A DNA stretch of 64,000 nt from Hymenobacter psychrophilus (GTDB lineage: Bacteria; Bacteroidota; Bacteroidia; Cytophagales; Hymenobacteraceae), in the NCBI RefSeq assembly GCF_900107135.1, contig NZ_FNOV01000001.1:1-64000 (forward strand), written 5' to 3'. This document shows, one piece after another, positions 52,326 through 60,247 of this stretch. How positions within the stretch are numbered: position 1 is the first letter of the stretch; each line of letters begins with the position of its first letter. The notes under the pieces were generated by a model. It had not been told where the DNA came from. It ran no database searches and worked only from the letters and a program-made list of their open reading frames with translations. Made by a program: the position numbers and the translations under genes.

Positions 52326-54254
52326 ATGCCCTCCGAGCAAGCCACCGACGATATTCTGCACGTGCTGCGCCAAACCTGGGGCCATACCCGGTTTCGGCCA
52401 TTGCAGGAAGACATCATCCGGGCGGTGCTGGCCGGGCACGATGCGCTGGCGCTACTGCCCACCGGCGGCGGCAAAAGCATCTGTTTCCAAGTGCCCGCGC
52501 TGGCCCGGCCGGGGCTCTGCCTGGTGGTGTCGCCGCTGATTGCGCTGATGAAGGACCAGGTGGAAAACCTGCGCCAGCGGGGCGTGAAGGCCGAAGCCGT
52601 GTACGCCGGCATGAGCCACCAGGAAATCGACCAGACCCTCGATAACTGCGTGTACGGGCCGGTGAAGTTCCTGTACGTGAGCCCCGAACGGCTGCTGACC
52701 GACATGTTTCGGGTCCGGGTGGCTAAAATGAAAGTGAGTTTGCTGGCCATCGATGAGGCGCATTGCGTGTCGCAATGGGGCTACGATTTCCGGCCGCCTT
52801 ACCTGCGCATTGCCGAGCTGCGCGTGCTGCTGCCGGGTGTGCCCTGCATCGCCCTCACGGCCACCGCCACCGAGCAGGTGCGCGAGGATATTGTGGAGAA
52901 GCTGGTTTTTGGCAAAACCCACCGCGTGTTTCAGCAGAGCTTCGCCCGGCCCAACCTTTCTTACTCGGTGCTCGAAACCGAGGACAAGTTCCGGCGCATG
53001 CTGGAGGTGGTGCGCGGAGTGGGAGCCGATAAAACGAGCATCGTATACGCCCGCACCCGCCGCCAAACCGAGGATGCCGCCGCCTACCTGCAGCAGCAAC
53101 GCCTGTCGGCCGCCGCCTACCACGCCGGCCTGCCCTCCGACCAGCGCACCCGCGTGCAACAGGACTGGATGCAGAACAAAACCCGCTGCATCGTGGCCAC
53201 CAACGCCTTCGGTATGGGCATCGATAAGGCCGACGTGCGCTTGGTGGTGCATCTGGAGGCCCCCGACAATCTGGAGGCCTATTACCAAGAGGCGGGCCGC
53301 GCCGGCCGCGACGAGAAATATGCCTTCGCCGTGCTGCTCAGCGGCCCCGCTGATGCCGATGAGCTGCGCCGCCGCACCCGCCTCAGCTACCCGCCCCTCG
53401 ATACCGTGCGCCGCGTGTATCAGGCGCTGGCCAACTCCTCGCGCACAGCAGTGGGCGGCGGCGAGCTGGTGGCGTTTGATTTCGACTTGCAGCAGTTTGC
53501 CGAAACCTACCGCATCAAGGCCCTTGATGCTCACAATAGCCTGCGCACGCTGGCCCGCGAGGGGTTTGTGCAGTTGAACGAGGCCGTGAGCAACCCCGCC
53601 CGGGTTCATATCCCCATCGACCACACCGACCTTTACCGCTTCCAGGTGGCCAACGTGCAGCACGACCAGCTCATCAAGAGCCTGCTGCGCCTGCACGGCG
53701 GCGAGCTGTTTGCCGGTTTCCAGCGGATTTCGGAGAACAGTCTGGCTCAATACCTGCGCTTGAGCGTGGTGGAGCTGCGCAAGATGCTGCTGTTTCTGCA
53801 CCGCTCGGGCATCATCCAGTTCCAGCCCCGCCACGAGTCGCCCCAGGCCCTGTTCACCACCCCGCGCCACGACGCCGATAAGCTGCCCCTCGACCAGAAG
53901 CGCCTGACCAAGCAGCGCGACCTAGCCACCCACAAAACCGATTCAGTTATTCGCTACGCCGCCGGGGGCCGCTGCCGCCAGCAGCTACTACTGGCGTATT
54001 TCGGCGAGCTGGATGCGCCCGCCTGCGGGGTTTGCGACTTCTGCCTGGCCCGCAAAAAGGCTCGTCAGGAAGCCACCCCGCTGCCCGAGCTGCGCGCCCA
54101 GCTGCTGGCGCTGGTGCAGGCCACCCCCCAGACGCCCCGCGAGGTGCTCACCCATTATGCCCCCGGCCAGGCCTCTGCCATCACTGCCCTGCTACGCGAC
54201 TTGGTAGAGTTGGGGGAGTTGCGCTACGCCCCCGATGGGCGGCTGAGTAAGTAG
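52326..54254 (+). CDS. recQ: ATP-dependent DNA helicase RecQ
   Basis: A 642-residue superfamily-2 helicase. Motif I TGGGKSICFQVPA, motif II AIDEAHCVSQWGYDFRP, motif VI-type EAGRAGRDEK are all intact. The RQC region has a four-Cys zinc site (GRCRQQLLLAYFG, CGVCDFC) and a winged helix. The C-terminal HRDC domain of E. coli RecQ is not obvious; the end (TPREVLTHYAPGQASAITAL) is a shorter winged-helix-like section. ATG 52326 (MPSEQATDDI) was preferred over a GTG five codons upstream that lies inside the -7 box. RecQ processes stalled forks and recombination intermediates. It is followed 96 bp later by murI. Confidence 0.96.
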   Translation: MPSEQATDDILHVLRQTWGHTRFRPLQEDIIRAVLAGHDALALLPTGGGKSICFQVPALARPGLCLVVSPLIALMKDQVENLRQRGVKAEAVYAGMSHQEIDQTLDNCVYGPVKFLYVSPERLLTDMFRVRVAKMKVSLLAIDEAHCVSQWGYDFRPPYLRIAELRVLLPGVPCIALTATATEQVREDIVEKLVFGKTHRVFQQSFARPNLSYSVLETEDKFRRMLEVVRGVGADKTSIVYARTRRQTEDAAAYLQQQRLSAAAYHAGLPSDQRTRVQQDWMQNKTRCIVATNAFGMGIDKADVRLVVHLEAPDNLEAYYQEAGRAGRDEKYAFAVLLSGPADADELRRRTRLSYPPLDTVRRVYQALANSSRTAVGGGELVAFDFDLQQFAETYRIKALDAHNSLRTLAREGFVQLNEAVSNPARVHIPIDHTDLYRFQVANVQHDQLIKSLLRLHGGELFAGFQRISENSLAQYLRLSVVELRKMLLFLHRSGIIQFQPRHESPQALFTTPRHDADKLPLDQKRLTKQRDLATHKTDSVIRYAAGGRCRQQLLLAYFGELDAPACGVCDFCLARKKARQEATPLPELRAQLLALVQATPQTPREVLTHYAPGQASAITALLRDLVELGELRYAPDGRLSK

Positions 54255-54350
54255 GAGGAGGGTTATTTGGAGCTTATTATTTCAATTCTGAAAAATAAGC
54301 TCCAGCACCGCTCAAGATCGAGCCCGCCTAGGTTCTTACCTTCGCTGCCG

Positions 54351-55187
54351 ATGAAACTCCCAACTTCCTCTGACAACTTTGCCAGCCGCCCCATCGGCGT
54401 ATTCGACAGCGGTATTGGCGGCCTGACTGTCGCGCGGGCCGTATCCCGGGTGCTGCCCCACGAGCGGCTGGTGTACTTCGGCGACACAGCCCACTTGCCC
54501 TACGGCGATAAAAGTACGGCCGCCATCCAGGCCTACGCCGTGAAAATTTGCGACTTGCTGCTGCGTCAGCAGTGCAAAGTTATCCTCATTGCCTGCAACT
54601 CGGCCTCGGCTGCGGCCTACGAATTGGTGCGCGAATACGTAGGTTCCAAGGCGCAGGTACTCAACGTTATCGATCCTATTGTGGCGCACATCGGGCAGCA
54701 TTACGCCGGCCGTGTAGTGGGGTTGATTGGCACCAAGCAAACGGTGAACAGCAACGTATATAAGAAGAAGGTAGACGACCTCGACGCGGGCGTGGACCTG
54801 CGCAGCCTGGCTACCCCGCTGCTGGCCCCCATGATAGAGGAAGGTTTTTTCAACGACACCATTGCCGGTAACGTCATCGAAACCTACCTCTCCAACCCCG
54901 CGCTGGAAGGGGTTGAGGCGCTGGTGCTGGCCTGCACGCACTACCCCCTCATCAAGGAGCAGATTGCCGCGTACTACCAGGGCCGTACCGAAGTGCTCGA
55001 CGCCTCCGATGTGGTGGCCCAGCATGTGCGGCAGTACCTGGAAAGCCGGCAGCTACTGGCCCCTGCTGGCGCCGTTCCGCCCCGCCACCACTTCTACGTC
55101 TCCGATTTCACCCGCTCATTCGAAGAAAGCACTCGTATTTTCTTCGGCCAGGAAGTGAATCTAGAGCATTATCCGCTCTGGGAGTAG
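54351..55187 (+). CDS. murI: Glutamate racemase
   Basis: A 278-residue enzyme interconverting L- and D-glutamate for peptidoglycan. The two catalytic cysteines are in place: LIACNSASAAAYEL and LVLACTHYPLIKEQ; GVFDSGIGGLTVARAV opens the fold. The start is at ATG 54351 (MKLPTSSDNF); the frame extends 28 codons upstream but the TACCTTCG promoter element lies six bases before this ATG. It is the last housekeeping gene before the curli locus, 134 bp upstream of csgE, with no obvious terminator between. Confidence 0.96.
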   Translation: MKLPTSSDNFASRPIGVFDSGIGGLTVARAVSRVLPHERLVYFGDTAHLPYGDKSTAAIQAYAVKICDLLLRQQCKVILIACNSASAAAYELVREYVGSKAQVLNVIDPIVAHIGQHYAGRVVGLIGTKQTVNSNVYKKKVDDLDAGVDLRSLATPLLAPMIEEGFFNDTIAGNVIETYLSNPALEGVEALVLACTHYPLIKEQIAAYYQGRTEVLDASDVVAQHVRQYLESRQLLAPAGAVPPRHHFYVSDFTRSFEESTRIFFGQEVNLEHYPLWE

Positions 55188-55225
55188 GAATATATGGCAC
55201 AACGCCGAGGGGAAAACAAAATTAG

Positions 55226-55255
55226 TTATATTCATATACTAAATACTTACATTTA
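55226..55255 (+). promoter_or_regulatory. Candidate csgE operon promoter
   Basis: TTA (55226-55228), 19 bases, then TACATTTA (55248-55255), a weak match to TTG-N19-TAnnTTTG in a locally AT-rich gap. Leader to csgE about 65 bases. Confidence 0.35.
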
Positions 55256-55321
55256 GGCACCGAAGGGGCTGGCCAACCGGTCCGACCTTTCCGTTTGTTG
55301 CTCTCACGCTCCAGCGGTGCT

Positions 55322-55912
55322 ATGATGAATCTGCTTGATTTCTGGCGAAAAAAAGGCTGGTGGCTACTCTCCGGCCTGCTACTGTTCGCTCCGGCCGCCC
55401 TGGCCCAAGGCGTGCGGCAGCCTCCGGCCCGCGTGAAGCAGCAGGGTAGCGCTGCCCCGACCCAAGCACCTATCAACGAGAATAAGGCAAATCCGCTTAC
55501 CCCCAAACAGCTGGAAGAAGCCCTGCGGCTACTGCTGCAAGTCACCGCCGACTCGACCAGTACCGAGAGAATACAGCGCGGATTTGAAATAGACGGACTT
55601 GTCGTCGACCAGACCATCAGCAAGCTGGGGCGCGACTTTTATAGTCTGTTTTTCAATACTTTCGAGGCCCCGGCCGGCTCAGGCGACTACGTGGTAACTA
55701 TCACCGAGAAACCCGCCCGGGGCACCAGCATCCTCGTTACGGTAGCCGTTAACAACACCGATTTGCTCGAAATGCCACTCCAGCCAAATCAAGACTATAT
55801 TGAAGCAGCGGCCAATGAGGCAATTGGTGCTGTCACCCAGCACCTCATTGAAAATAATATATTGGGCAACGAGTTGGAACAAGGCAACAGTCAGCCCCTG
55901 GAAGTCTATTGA
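55322..55912 (+). CDS. csgE: Curli assembly/transport protein CsgE
   Basis: A 196-residue exported protein. Signal peptide around residues 10-28 (WWLLSGLLLFAPAALA). After a linker, the CsgE core begins at about residue 85: GFEIDGLVVDQTISKLGRDF, then FEAPAGSGDYVVTITEKPAR and VAVNNTDLLEMPLQPN. In E. coli, CsgE forms a nonameric cap on CsgG that controls substrate entry. This protein is longer than E. coli CsgE (129 residues) because of the Pro/Gln-rich N-terminal linker. It is followed by csgF (54 bp) and csgG (113 bp) on the same strand: one operon. Confidence 0.92.
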   Translation: MMNLLDFWRKKGWWLLSGLLLFAPAALAQGVRQPPARVKQQGSAAPTQAPINENKANPLTPKQLEEALRLLLQVTADSTSTERIQRGFEIDGLVVDQTISKLGRDFYSLFFNTFEAPAGSGDYVVTITEKPARGTSILVTVAVNNTDLLEMPLQPNQDYIEAAANEAIGAVTQHLIENNILGNELEQGNSQPLEVY

Positions 55913-55966
55913 TTTTGTTCTGCCCACCCTGCTTCAACCCTGCTTTCGCTCCTAAATCGCTCTGCC

Positions 55967-56392
55967 ATGAAATACCTGTACTGTTCCGTTTGCGCCCTGC
56001 TACTGGCGCTGATTTCCGCACCCGCTGCCACCGCGCAGGATTTCATTTACGAGCCCATCAATCCTAATTTCGGGGGTAATACGTTCAACTATTCGTCCCT
56101 GCTGAGCGCAGCCACCGCCCAGGATACCTTTAAGGACCCCGACGCCACCCAGGCCAGGCCCGTTGAGGATCCACTTGCGAATTTCGCTGCCAACCTCAAC
56201 CGCCAGATTTTGAGTCAGCTGACTGACCGCTTCATCAGCGACCAGTTTGGCCGGGGCACGGTGCGGGCCGGCAACTACTCGGTAGGCGGCTACCAGATTC
56301 AGGTGACGCCCGGCTCCAATGGGGTCGTCATCGTTATTGCCGACCCTTCCACCGGCAACCAGACCACCGTCACGATTCCCAATCTGCCTTAG
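55967..56392 (+). CDS. csgF: Curli assembly protein CsgF
   Basis: A 141-residue protein with signal peptide MKYLYCSVCALLLALISAPA ending TAQ. The mature N-terminus DFIYEPINPNFGGNTFNYSS carries the NPNFGG motif by which CsgF inserts into the CsgG pore and forms a second constriction. The next section (TAQDTFKDPDATQARP) parallels E. coli AQNSYKDPS. The C-terminal beta section ends with VIADPSTGNQTTVTIPN. CsgF sits at the cell surface and couples export to nucleation by CsgB. The length fits the family (138 in E. coli). Confidence 0.93.
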   Translation: MKYLYCSVCALLLALISAPAATAQDFIYEPINPNFGGNTFNYSSLLSAATAQDTFKDPDATQARPVEDPLANFAANLNRQILSQLTDRFISDQFGRGTVRAGNYSVGGYQIQVTPGSNGVVIVIADPSTGNQTTVTIPNLP

Positions 56393-56414
56393 CCGGCTGG
56401 TATAGTGCCGGCGG

Positions 56415-56452
56415 CGTACCCAATGCGGGGGCTGCCGTCCGCATCGGGTACG
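56415..56452 (+). terminator. Hairpin between csgF and csgG
   Basis: CGTACCCAATGCGG pairs with CCGCATCGGGTACG (13 of 14) with a 10-base loop. No T tail; it may be an attenuator or an mRNA-stability element that sets the CsgG level. Confidence 0.5.
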
Positions 56453-56505
56453 TCCGCGTGTTTCTTCCCTTCCTGTCTCTCTAACGATAGTCGTTGTCTC
56501 GCTCT

Positions 56506-57924
56506 ATGAACACTGCTACTGCTCGTGCTTATACCTACACGCTGTGCTTGCTGGCCGGAGTACTACTGGCCGCCTGCAGCCCATACTTTCACCAGCCCTT
56601 CAGCCCCGAGCGGGCCCGGCTGGGGTCTGAGGTGAACGGCAATGCCGAGATGCGTAATCTGCCGGCGCCCAAGTCCCGCACGGTAGTAGCTGTGTATAAG
56701 TTCCGCGACCAGACCGGCCAGTACAAGCCGCAAACCAACGGCTCCAGCTTCTCGACAGCTATTACCCAGGGCACGACCACTATTTTGCTGCGGGCCCTCG
56801 AAGAATCCGGGTGGTTCGACCCTATTGAGCGCGAAAACCTGGGCAACCTGCTCAATGAGCGCAAAATTATCCGCTCTACCCGGGCCGAGTTTACCGAGCA
56901 GACGGGTGTGAAGCAGCCCGTACTGCCGCCCCTGCTGTTCGCGGGCGTGATGCTGGAGGGCGGCATTATTTCCTACGATGCCAACATGCTCACTGGTGGA
57001 GCCGGCTTACGCTACTTCGGCACCGGTGCCTCAGGCCAATACCGCCAAGACCGCGTAACGGTGTATCTGCGGGCCATCAGCACCAGCAACGGCCGCATCC
57101 TGCGTACCGTGTACACTTCCAAAACCATCCTGTCGCAGCAGATTCAGGGTAGTCTGTTCCGCTTTGTCAGCTTCAAGCGCCTCATGGAAGCCGAAACGGG
57201 CTTCACTTACAACGAGCCCAGTGAAATGGCCGTCAAGGAAGCCATCGAAAAAGCTGTGCAGGCCCTCATCTATGAAGGTATTCAGGATCGGCTCTGGCTA
57301 CCCAAAGATTCGGTTGAGGCTACCGGCCCTAAAATGCTGCAGTACGTAAGCGAGCGGGAATACGGCAAGTACTACGATGTACTGGGCCGGCAGGTGCTCA
57401 CTCGCAAAAAAGGCCTGCTGGCTACCGTCTCGGGCGGTGGCCAGCGCTACGCCGGCGACTTTGCCTCGCCCCGTACCACTGCCATTACCCAACTGCAGGT
57501 TGCATATCAGCCCCCCGGCGGCTTTCTTAACCCCTACGTAGCTGTTGGGCAAAGCCGGCTGGCGGCCCGCCAATTCTTCGACCAGAAATTCTACTTCACC
57601 GAAGCCGGCGTGATGATGCGTGTGTTACCAACCGACCGCTTTACTCCCTACCTGCAACTGGGTGGTGGCGTAACTACCAGTGGCAGCAGCCTGTCCACGG
57701 TGGGGGCGTCTGGTCGGTTTACACCGCACGTTTCAGCCGGGGCTGGCCTGGAATACCAACTTAGCTTACACTGGAGTCTGTTTGGAGGAGTAGATAGTCG
57801 CCTGTTTCTGCGCGACGACATCGACGGTGCCGACGTCGGGCGCTACAACGATAACACGATCGGAGGCCGTATTGGCATTACTTATCAGTTGAGCGCCCGC
57901 AGCAAAAAGCCCGCAGTAAAATAG
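56506..57924 (+). CDS. csgG: Curli secretion channel CsgG with extra C-terminal beta-rich domain
   Basis: A 472-residue outer-membrane lipoprotein, against 277 in E. coli. ATG 56506 was preferred over TTG 56494. Lipobox LAAC gives Cys24. Residues 30-265 are CsgG: VVAVYKFRDQTGQYKPQTNG, then the transmembrane and helical motifs NLLNERKIIRSTRAEF, LRYFGTGASGQYRQDRVTVY and KTILSQQIQGSLFRFVSFKR. In the constriction loop, by recalled alignment, the E. coli Tyr51-Asn55-Phe56 set becomes Gln, Ser and Phe with one residue inserted. After about residue 285 a further 190 residues (PYVAVGQSRLAARQ, FTPYLQLGGGVTTSGSSL, ending GGRIGITYQLSA) look like an outer-membrane beta-barrel with alternating strands. 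Similar extensions are, as I recall, found in Bacteroidota CsgG. Confidence 0.94.
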   Translation: MNTATARAYTYTLCLLAGVLLAACSPYFHQPFSPERARLGSEVNGNAEMRNLPAPKSRTVVAVYKFRDQTGQYKPQTNGSSFSTAITQGTTTILLRALEESGWFDPIERENLGNLLNERKIIRSTRAEFTEQTGVKQPVLPPLLFAGVMLEGGIISYDANMLTGGAGLRYFGTGASGQYRQDRVTVYLRAISTSNGRILRTVYTSKTILSQQIQGSLFRFVSFKRLMEAETGFTYNEPSEMAVKEAIEKAVQALIYEGIQDRLWLPKDSVEATGPKMLQYVSEREYGKYYDVLGRQVLTRKKGLLATVSGGGQRYAGDFASPRTTAITQLQVAYQPPGGFLNPYVAVGQSRLAARQFFDQKFYFTEAGVMMRVLPTDRFTPYLQLGGGVTTSGSSLSTVGASGRFTPHVSAGAGLEYQLSLHWSLFGGVDSRLFLRDDIDGADVGRYNDNTIGGRIGITYQLSARSKKPAVK

Positions 57925-58033
57925 CGAGAGCCGCTGTACACTTGATCAGCAGAATAAGCTCATAAGTAGTTTAAAATAGACTGAGGGGATAACGCATACA
58001 CATAGTAGCATAAGGCCACTGAACAGAACCTAG

Positions 58034-58094
58034 ACATGCCCGCGCCCCCCAATAGCACCACTTATATGGATGCTATTGGGGGGCGCGGGCATGT
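58034..58094 (+). terminator. 24-bp perfect hairpin terminator after csgG
   Basis: Arms 58034-58057 and 58071-58094 are exactly complementary around a 13-base loop; TTTTT follows at 58101. It separates csgEFG from the curlin genes. Confidence 0.85.
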
Positions 58095-58149
58095 CCACTC
58101 TTTTTGTCTCAGGTGGCCATGCGTATCATTAATATCTCCTAGCTTTTTT

Positions 58150-58231
58150 AACAATACTCTAAGATAGATAACTTATAATGACCAGTACGATGAAAATTTT
58201 AGATCAAGCATCTGATTGTTAGAGTATTGTT
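58150..58231. repeat. Spaced 13-bp inverted repeat in an AT-rich region
   Basis: AACAATACTCTAA (58150-58162) and TTAGAGTATTGTT (58219-58231) are exactly complementary with a 56-base spacer, in the long AT-rich region (57925-58564) upstream of the first curlin gene. Could be an operator for a regulator binding as a looped dimer, or part of a leader structure. No gene was seen in this region. Confidence 0.5.
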
Positions 58232-58425
58232 CGCAAAACTTGCTTTTTTAGCTCCTCCTGAAAGGGTGCTGATTTATACCTAAAAAATATAATTAAAAAA
58301 ATATTTAGTTGAACTTAATTTGCATAGTGCTGATAATGAGGAAGATACAGTAGGTCACAAACGTATTTCGCTTAGATTTATGATATTAACGTTTAAAAAT
58401 ATAATAAAAAAATGATAGCGTATGG

Positions 58426-58455
58426 TTGATTATTAATTATTCTCATTTATATTTG
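58426..58455 (+). promoter_or_regulatory. Curlin operon promoter, TTG-N19-TATATTTG
   Basis: TTG at 58426-58428 and TATATTTG at 58448-58455, 19 bases apart, form a strong Bacteroidota promoter match, about 105 bases before the start of the first curlin gene. The 5' leader would be long, leaving space for post-transcriptional control. Confidence 0.7.
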
Positions 58456-58564
58456 TCTCAATCAAAGGGCAAGGATAATCGAAAGAAGGAATAGTTTCTT
58501 TTGAGCAGCTGCCCACCTACTGAAAATTTTCCCCTCATTTTTCACCCTTTTTTCCCCCATTACC

Positions 58565-59329
58565 ATGAAAAAAGTACAACTCCTAGCCGCTGCTGCCGTT
58601 CTGTTCGCCAGCTCCGCTTACGCCCAGTCGGGTACCCGCGAAACCTTCCGCGCAATTAATGCCTGCATCGGTTGCGAGCCTGCCGCACCTATGACTAGCG
58701 CTGCCAGCCAGACCAACCCTAATGGCACGCCTGCTCTGGCCGCTATCGACAACTGCTCGGTAGTAGTACAAGGCGGTTCGGGTCTGAACCGTGGAGACGA
58801 TAACCGGGCAGTAGTTGACCAGTCGGGTACCGGCAACCGCGCCGCACTCTACCAGCGTGAAGGCGACCGTAACTACGGCCTGCAGGTACAAACCGGTGCT
58901 TCCAACCAGGCCCAGGCCGTCGTGTGGGGCGACCGTAACACTACGCTCCAGCTCCAGCGCGGCGACCGGAACAAGGCCGGCATCAACGTCGACCAGATCG
59001 ATGGACAAGCAGTGCTCCGCCCTGTGGCGAACGGCAACAGAAACTGGGCTGAGCAGAACCAGGCTGGCAACGACAACAACGCTGACATCAAAACCTACGG
59101 CAACGACAACTATGCTTCGCAGAACCAAGTTGGCAACCGTAACAGCGGCAGCATCTTCCAGCGTGTAAACGGTAGCGCCGCTACTCAGTCGCAGGTTGGT
59201 AACGACAACATTGCTGTAACCCAGCAGGGTGGGCTGGCCAACGTAGCTTCCTCCATCAGTGGCCAGCGTAGCTGCATCGAGCAAGGTGGCGACAGCAACC
59301 AGGCTCTGGTAATGCAGAACCGTCGCTAG
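58565..59329 (+). CDS. Curlin-repeat amyloid subunit (CsgA-like) with four cysteines
   Basis: A 254-residue exported protein: signal peptide MKKVQLLAAAAVLFASSAYA, then about nine curlin repeats of the form GxxNxAxxxQ (for example GDRNYGLQVQ, GNDNNADIKTYG, GNRNSGSIFQ, GNDNIAVTQQ). Spaced Asn and Gln ladders are what stack into the cross-beta curli fibre. It is longer than E. coli CsgA (151). Unusually it has four cysteines: CIGC near the mature N-terminus, NCS at about residue 60, and SCIEQ near the C-terminus. It should be the major fibre subunit, exported through CsgG. Long AT-rich leader and its own promoter precede it. Confidence 0.86.
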   Translation: MKKVQLLAAAAVLFASSAYAQSGTRETFRAINACIGCEPAAPMTSAASQTNPNGTPALAAIDNCSVVVQGGSGLNRGDDNRAVVDQSGTGNRAALYQREGDRNYGLQVQTGASNQAQAVVWGDRNTTLQLQRGDRNKAGINVDQIDGQAVLRPVANGNRNWAEQNQAGNDNNADIKTYGNDNYASQNQVGNRNSGSIFQRVNGSAATQSQVGNDNIAVTQQGGLANVASSISGQRSCIEQGGDSNQALVMQNRR

Positions 59330-59372
59330 GCCTTCGGGTGTAGCAAAGTAAGCCTACTCAACAGGTAGCAAC

Positions 59373-59411
59373 GGCCGGGTTTCTTTTCTCGCCGGAGAAA
59401 AGAGCCCGGCC
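59373..59411 (+). terminator. Hairpin between the two curlin genes
   Basis: GGCCGGGTTTCTTTTCTC pairs with GAGAAAAGAGCCCGGCC with one base bulged, loop GCCG. It may act as a partial terminator that makes the second curlin less abundant than the first. Confidence 0.6.
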
Positions 59412-59467
59412 AATGCCTGTTACTGTTCAGCAGGTAATCTGTCGAACTTTGCTTAACTTCCCATCCT

Positions 59468-60067
59468 ATGAAACAACTCCGTTTTTTCGTATCCGCCGGC
59501 CTGTTGGCCGGGCTGCTGAGTTGGGCCAATGTGGCGCAGGCGCAGCAGGAGGGCCTCAGCGAAGCCGGCAGCGCCTCTCAGCGTCTGGTTGAAGATTTTG
59601 GCCTTTCGGCCAGCGACGGGCTGTTGAGCCCTTCACTGGCTAATACCAGGAACCTGGCAAAACTGGTGCAGTTGGGTGACTTCAATAAGGCTAGGGCCGA
59701 ACAAAACAACTCGGGCAACCTAGTTAACCAAGCCTACATTACGCAGGTAGGTTTCTCTAATGAAGCAACTCTTGCCCAGAAGGGTAGTGGCAATACTACT
59801 ACTATCAACCAGTTTGGGCAGGGCAACCAGGCTACGAGCAAGGTAAATGGTGACAACAATACTACCAAGCTCAACCAGATTGGCAACGATAACCGCCTGG
59901 TGCGCGATGTAACGACCAACCAGACGGACTTTAAACTGACGCAGCTAGGAAACAACAACCAGCTCCGGCAAACCGGTACTGAATCGTTGGCTCCTCCGCG
60001 TTATGAGGTGGAGATGCGTGGCAACGGTATTCAGCTCTCTATTCAAAATGGCCGCATTGGTCAATAG
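59468..60067 (+). CDS. Curlin-repeat protein, possible nucleator (CsgB-like)
   Basis: A 199-residue exported protein with signal peptide MKQLRFFVSAGLLAGLLSWA ending VAQA. After a 50-residue non-repeat section (ASQRLVEDFGLSASDGLLS) come five to six curlin-type repeats: GDFNKARAEQ, GNLVNQAYITQ, GFSNEATLAQ, GNTTTINQ, GNQATSKV and GNDNRLVRDV. The end is different in character (EVEMRGNGIQLSIQNGRIGQ). Fewer repeats, less glycine, and a distinct C-terminal section parallel CsgB, which nucleates CsgA on the cell surface. Assignment as nucleator rather than a second subunit is inference. Confidence 0.8.
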   Translation: MKQLRFFVSAGLLAGLLSWANVAQAQQEGLSEAGSASQRLVEDFGLSASDGLLSPSLANTRNLAKLVQLGDFNKARAEQNNSGNLVNQAYITQVGFSNEATLAQKGSGNTTTINQFGQGNQATSKVNGDNNTTKLNQIGNDNRLVRDVTTNQTDFKLTQLGNNNQLRQTGTESLAPPRYEVEMRGNGIQLSIQNGRIGQ

Positions 60068-60095
60068 AACATTTGCTGATTGCCATTTACTGGTC

Positions 60096-60153
60096 GGCCT
60101 TAACGCACAAACACCCGCCCTGCTGAAGTGGCGGGTGTTTGTGCGTTAAGGCC
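60096..60153. terminator. 24-bp perfect hairpin
   Basis: Arms 60096-60119 and 60130-60153 are exactly complementary around a 10-base loop, just after the second curlin gene. Terminates the curlin transcript. Confidence 0.8.
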
Positions 60154-60214
60154 ATTGACTAGGTTAATCCAGTAAATAGTCAAACTTGAATAGTACTCCA
60201 TTTCTGAAAAAAGG

Positions 60215-60222
60215 TATATTTG
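60215..60222 (+). promoter_or_regulatory. -7 element TATATTTG before the CsgH-like gene
   Basis: Exact TAnnTTTG match 25 bases before ATG 60248; a clear -33 box is lacking. Same -7 sequence as the first curlin gene promoter. Confidence 0.5.
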
Positions 60223-60247
60223 ACGTTCATAAATAACAAAAAAAGCC

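Noticed and set aside
58100..58300. Riboswitch or tRNA-like structure before the curlins
   Set aside because: No recognisable aptamer or cloverleaf; only an inverted repeat and a terminator.
58583..59284. Minus-strand frame opposite the first curlin gene
   Set aside because: Val/Ser-rich reflection of Asn/Gln repeat codons; the plus strand has a signal peptide and curlin repeats.
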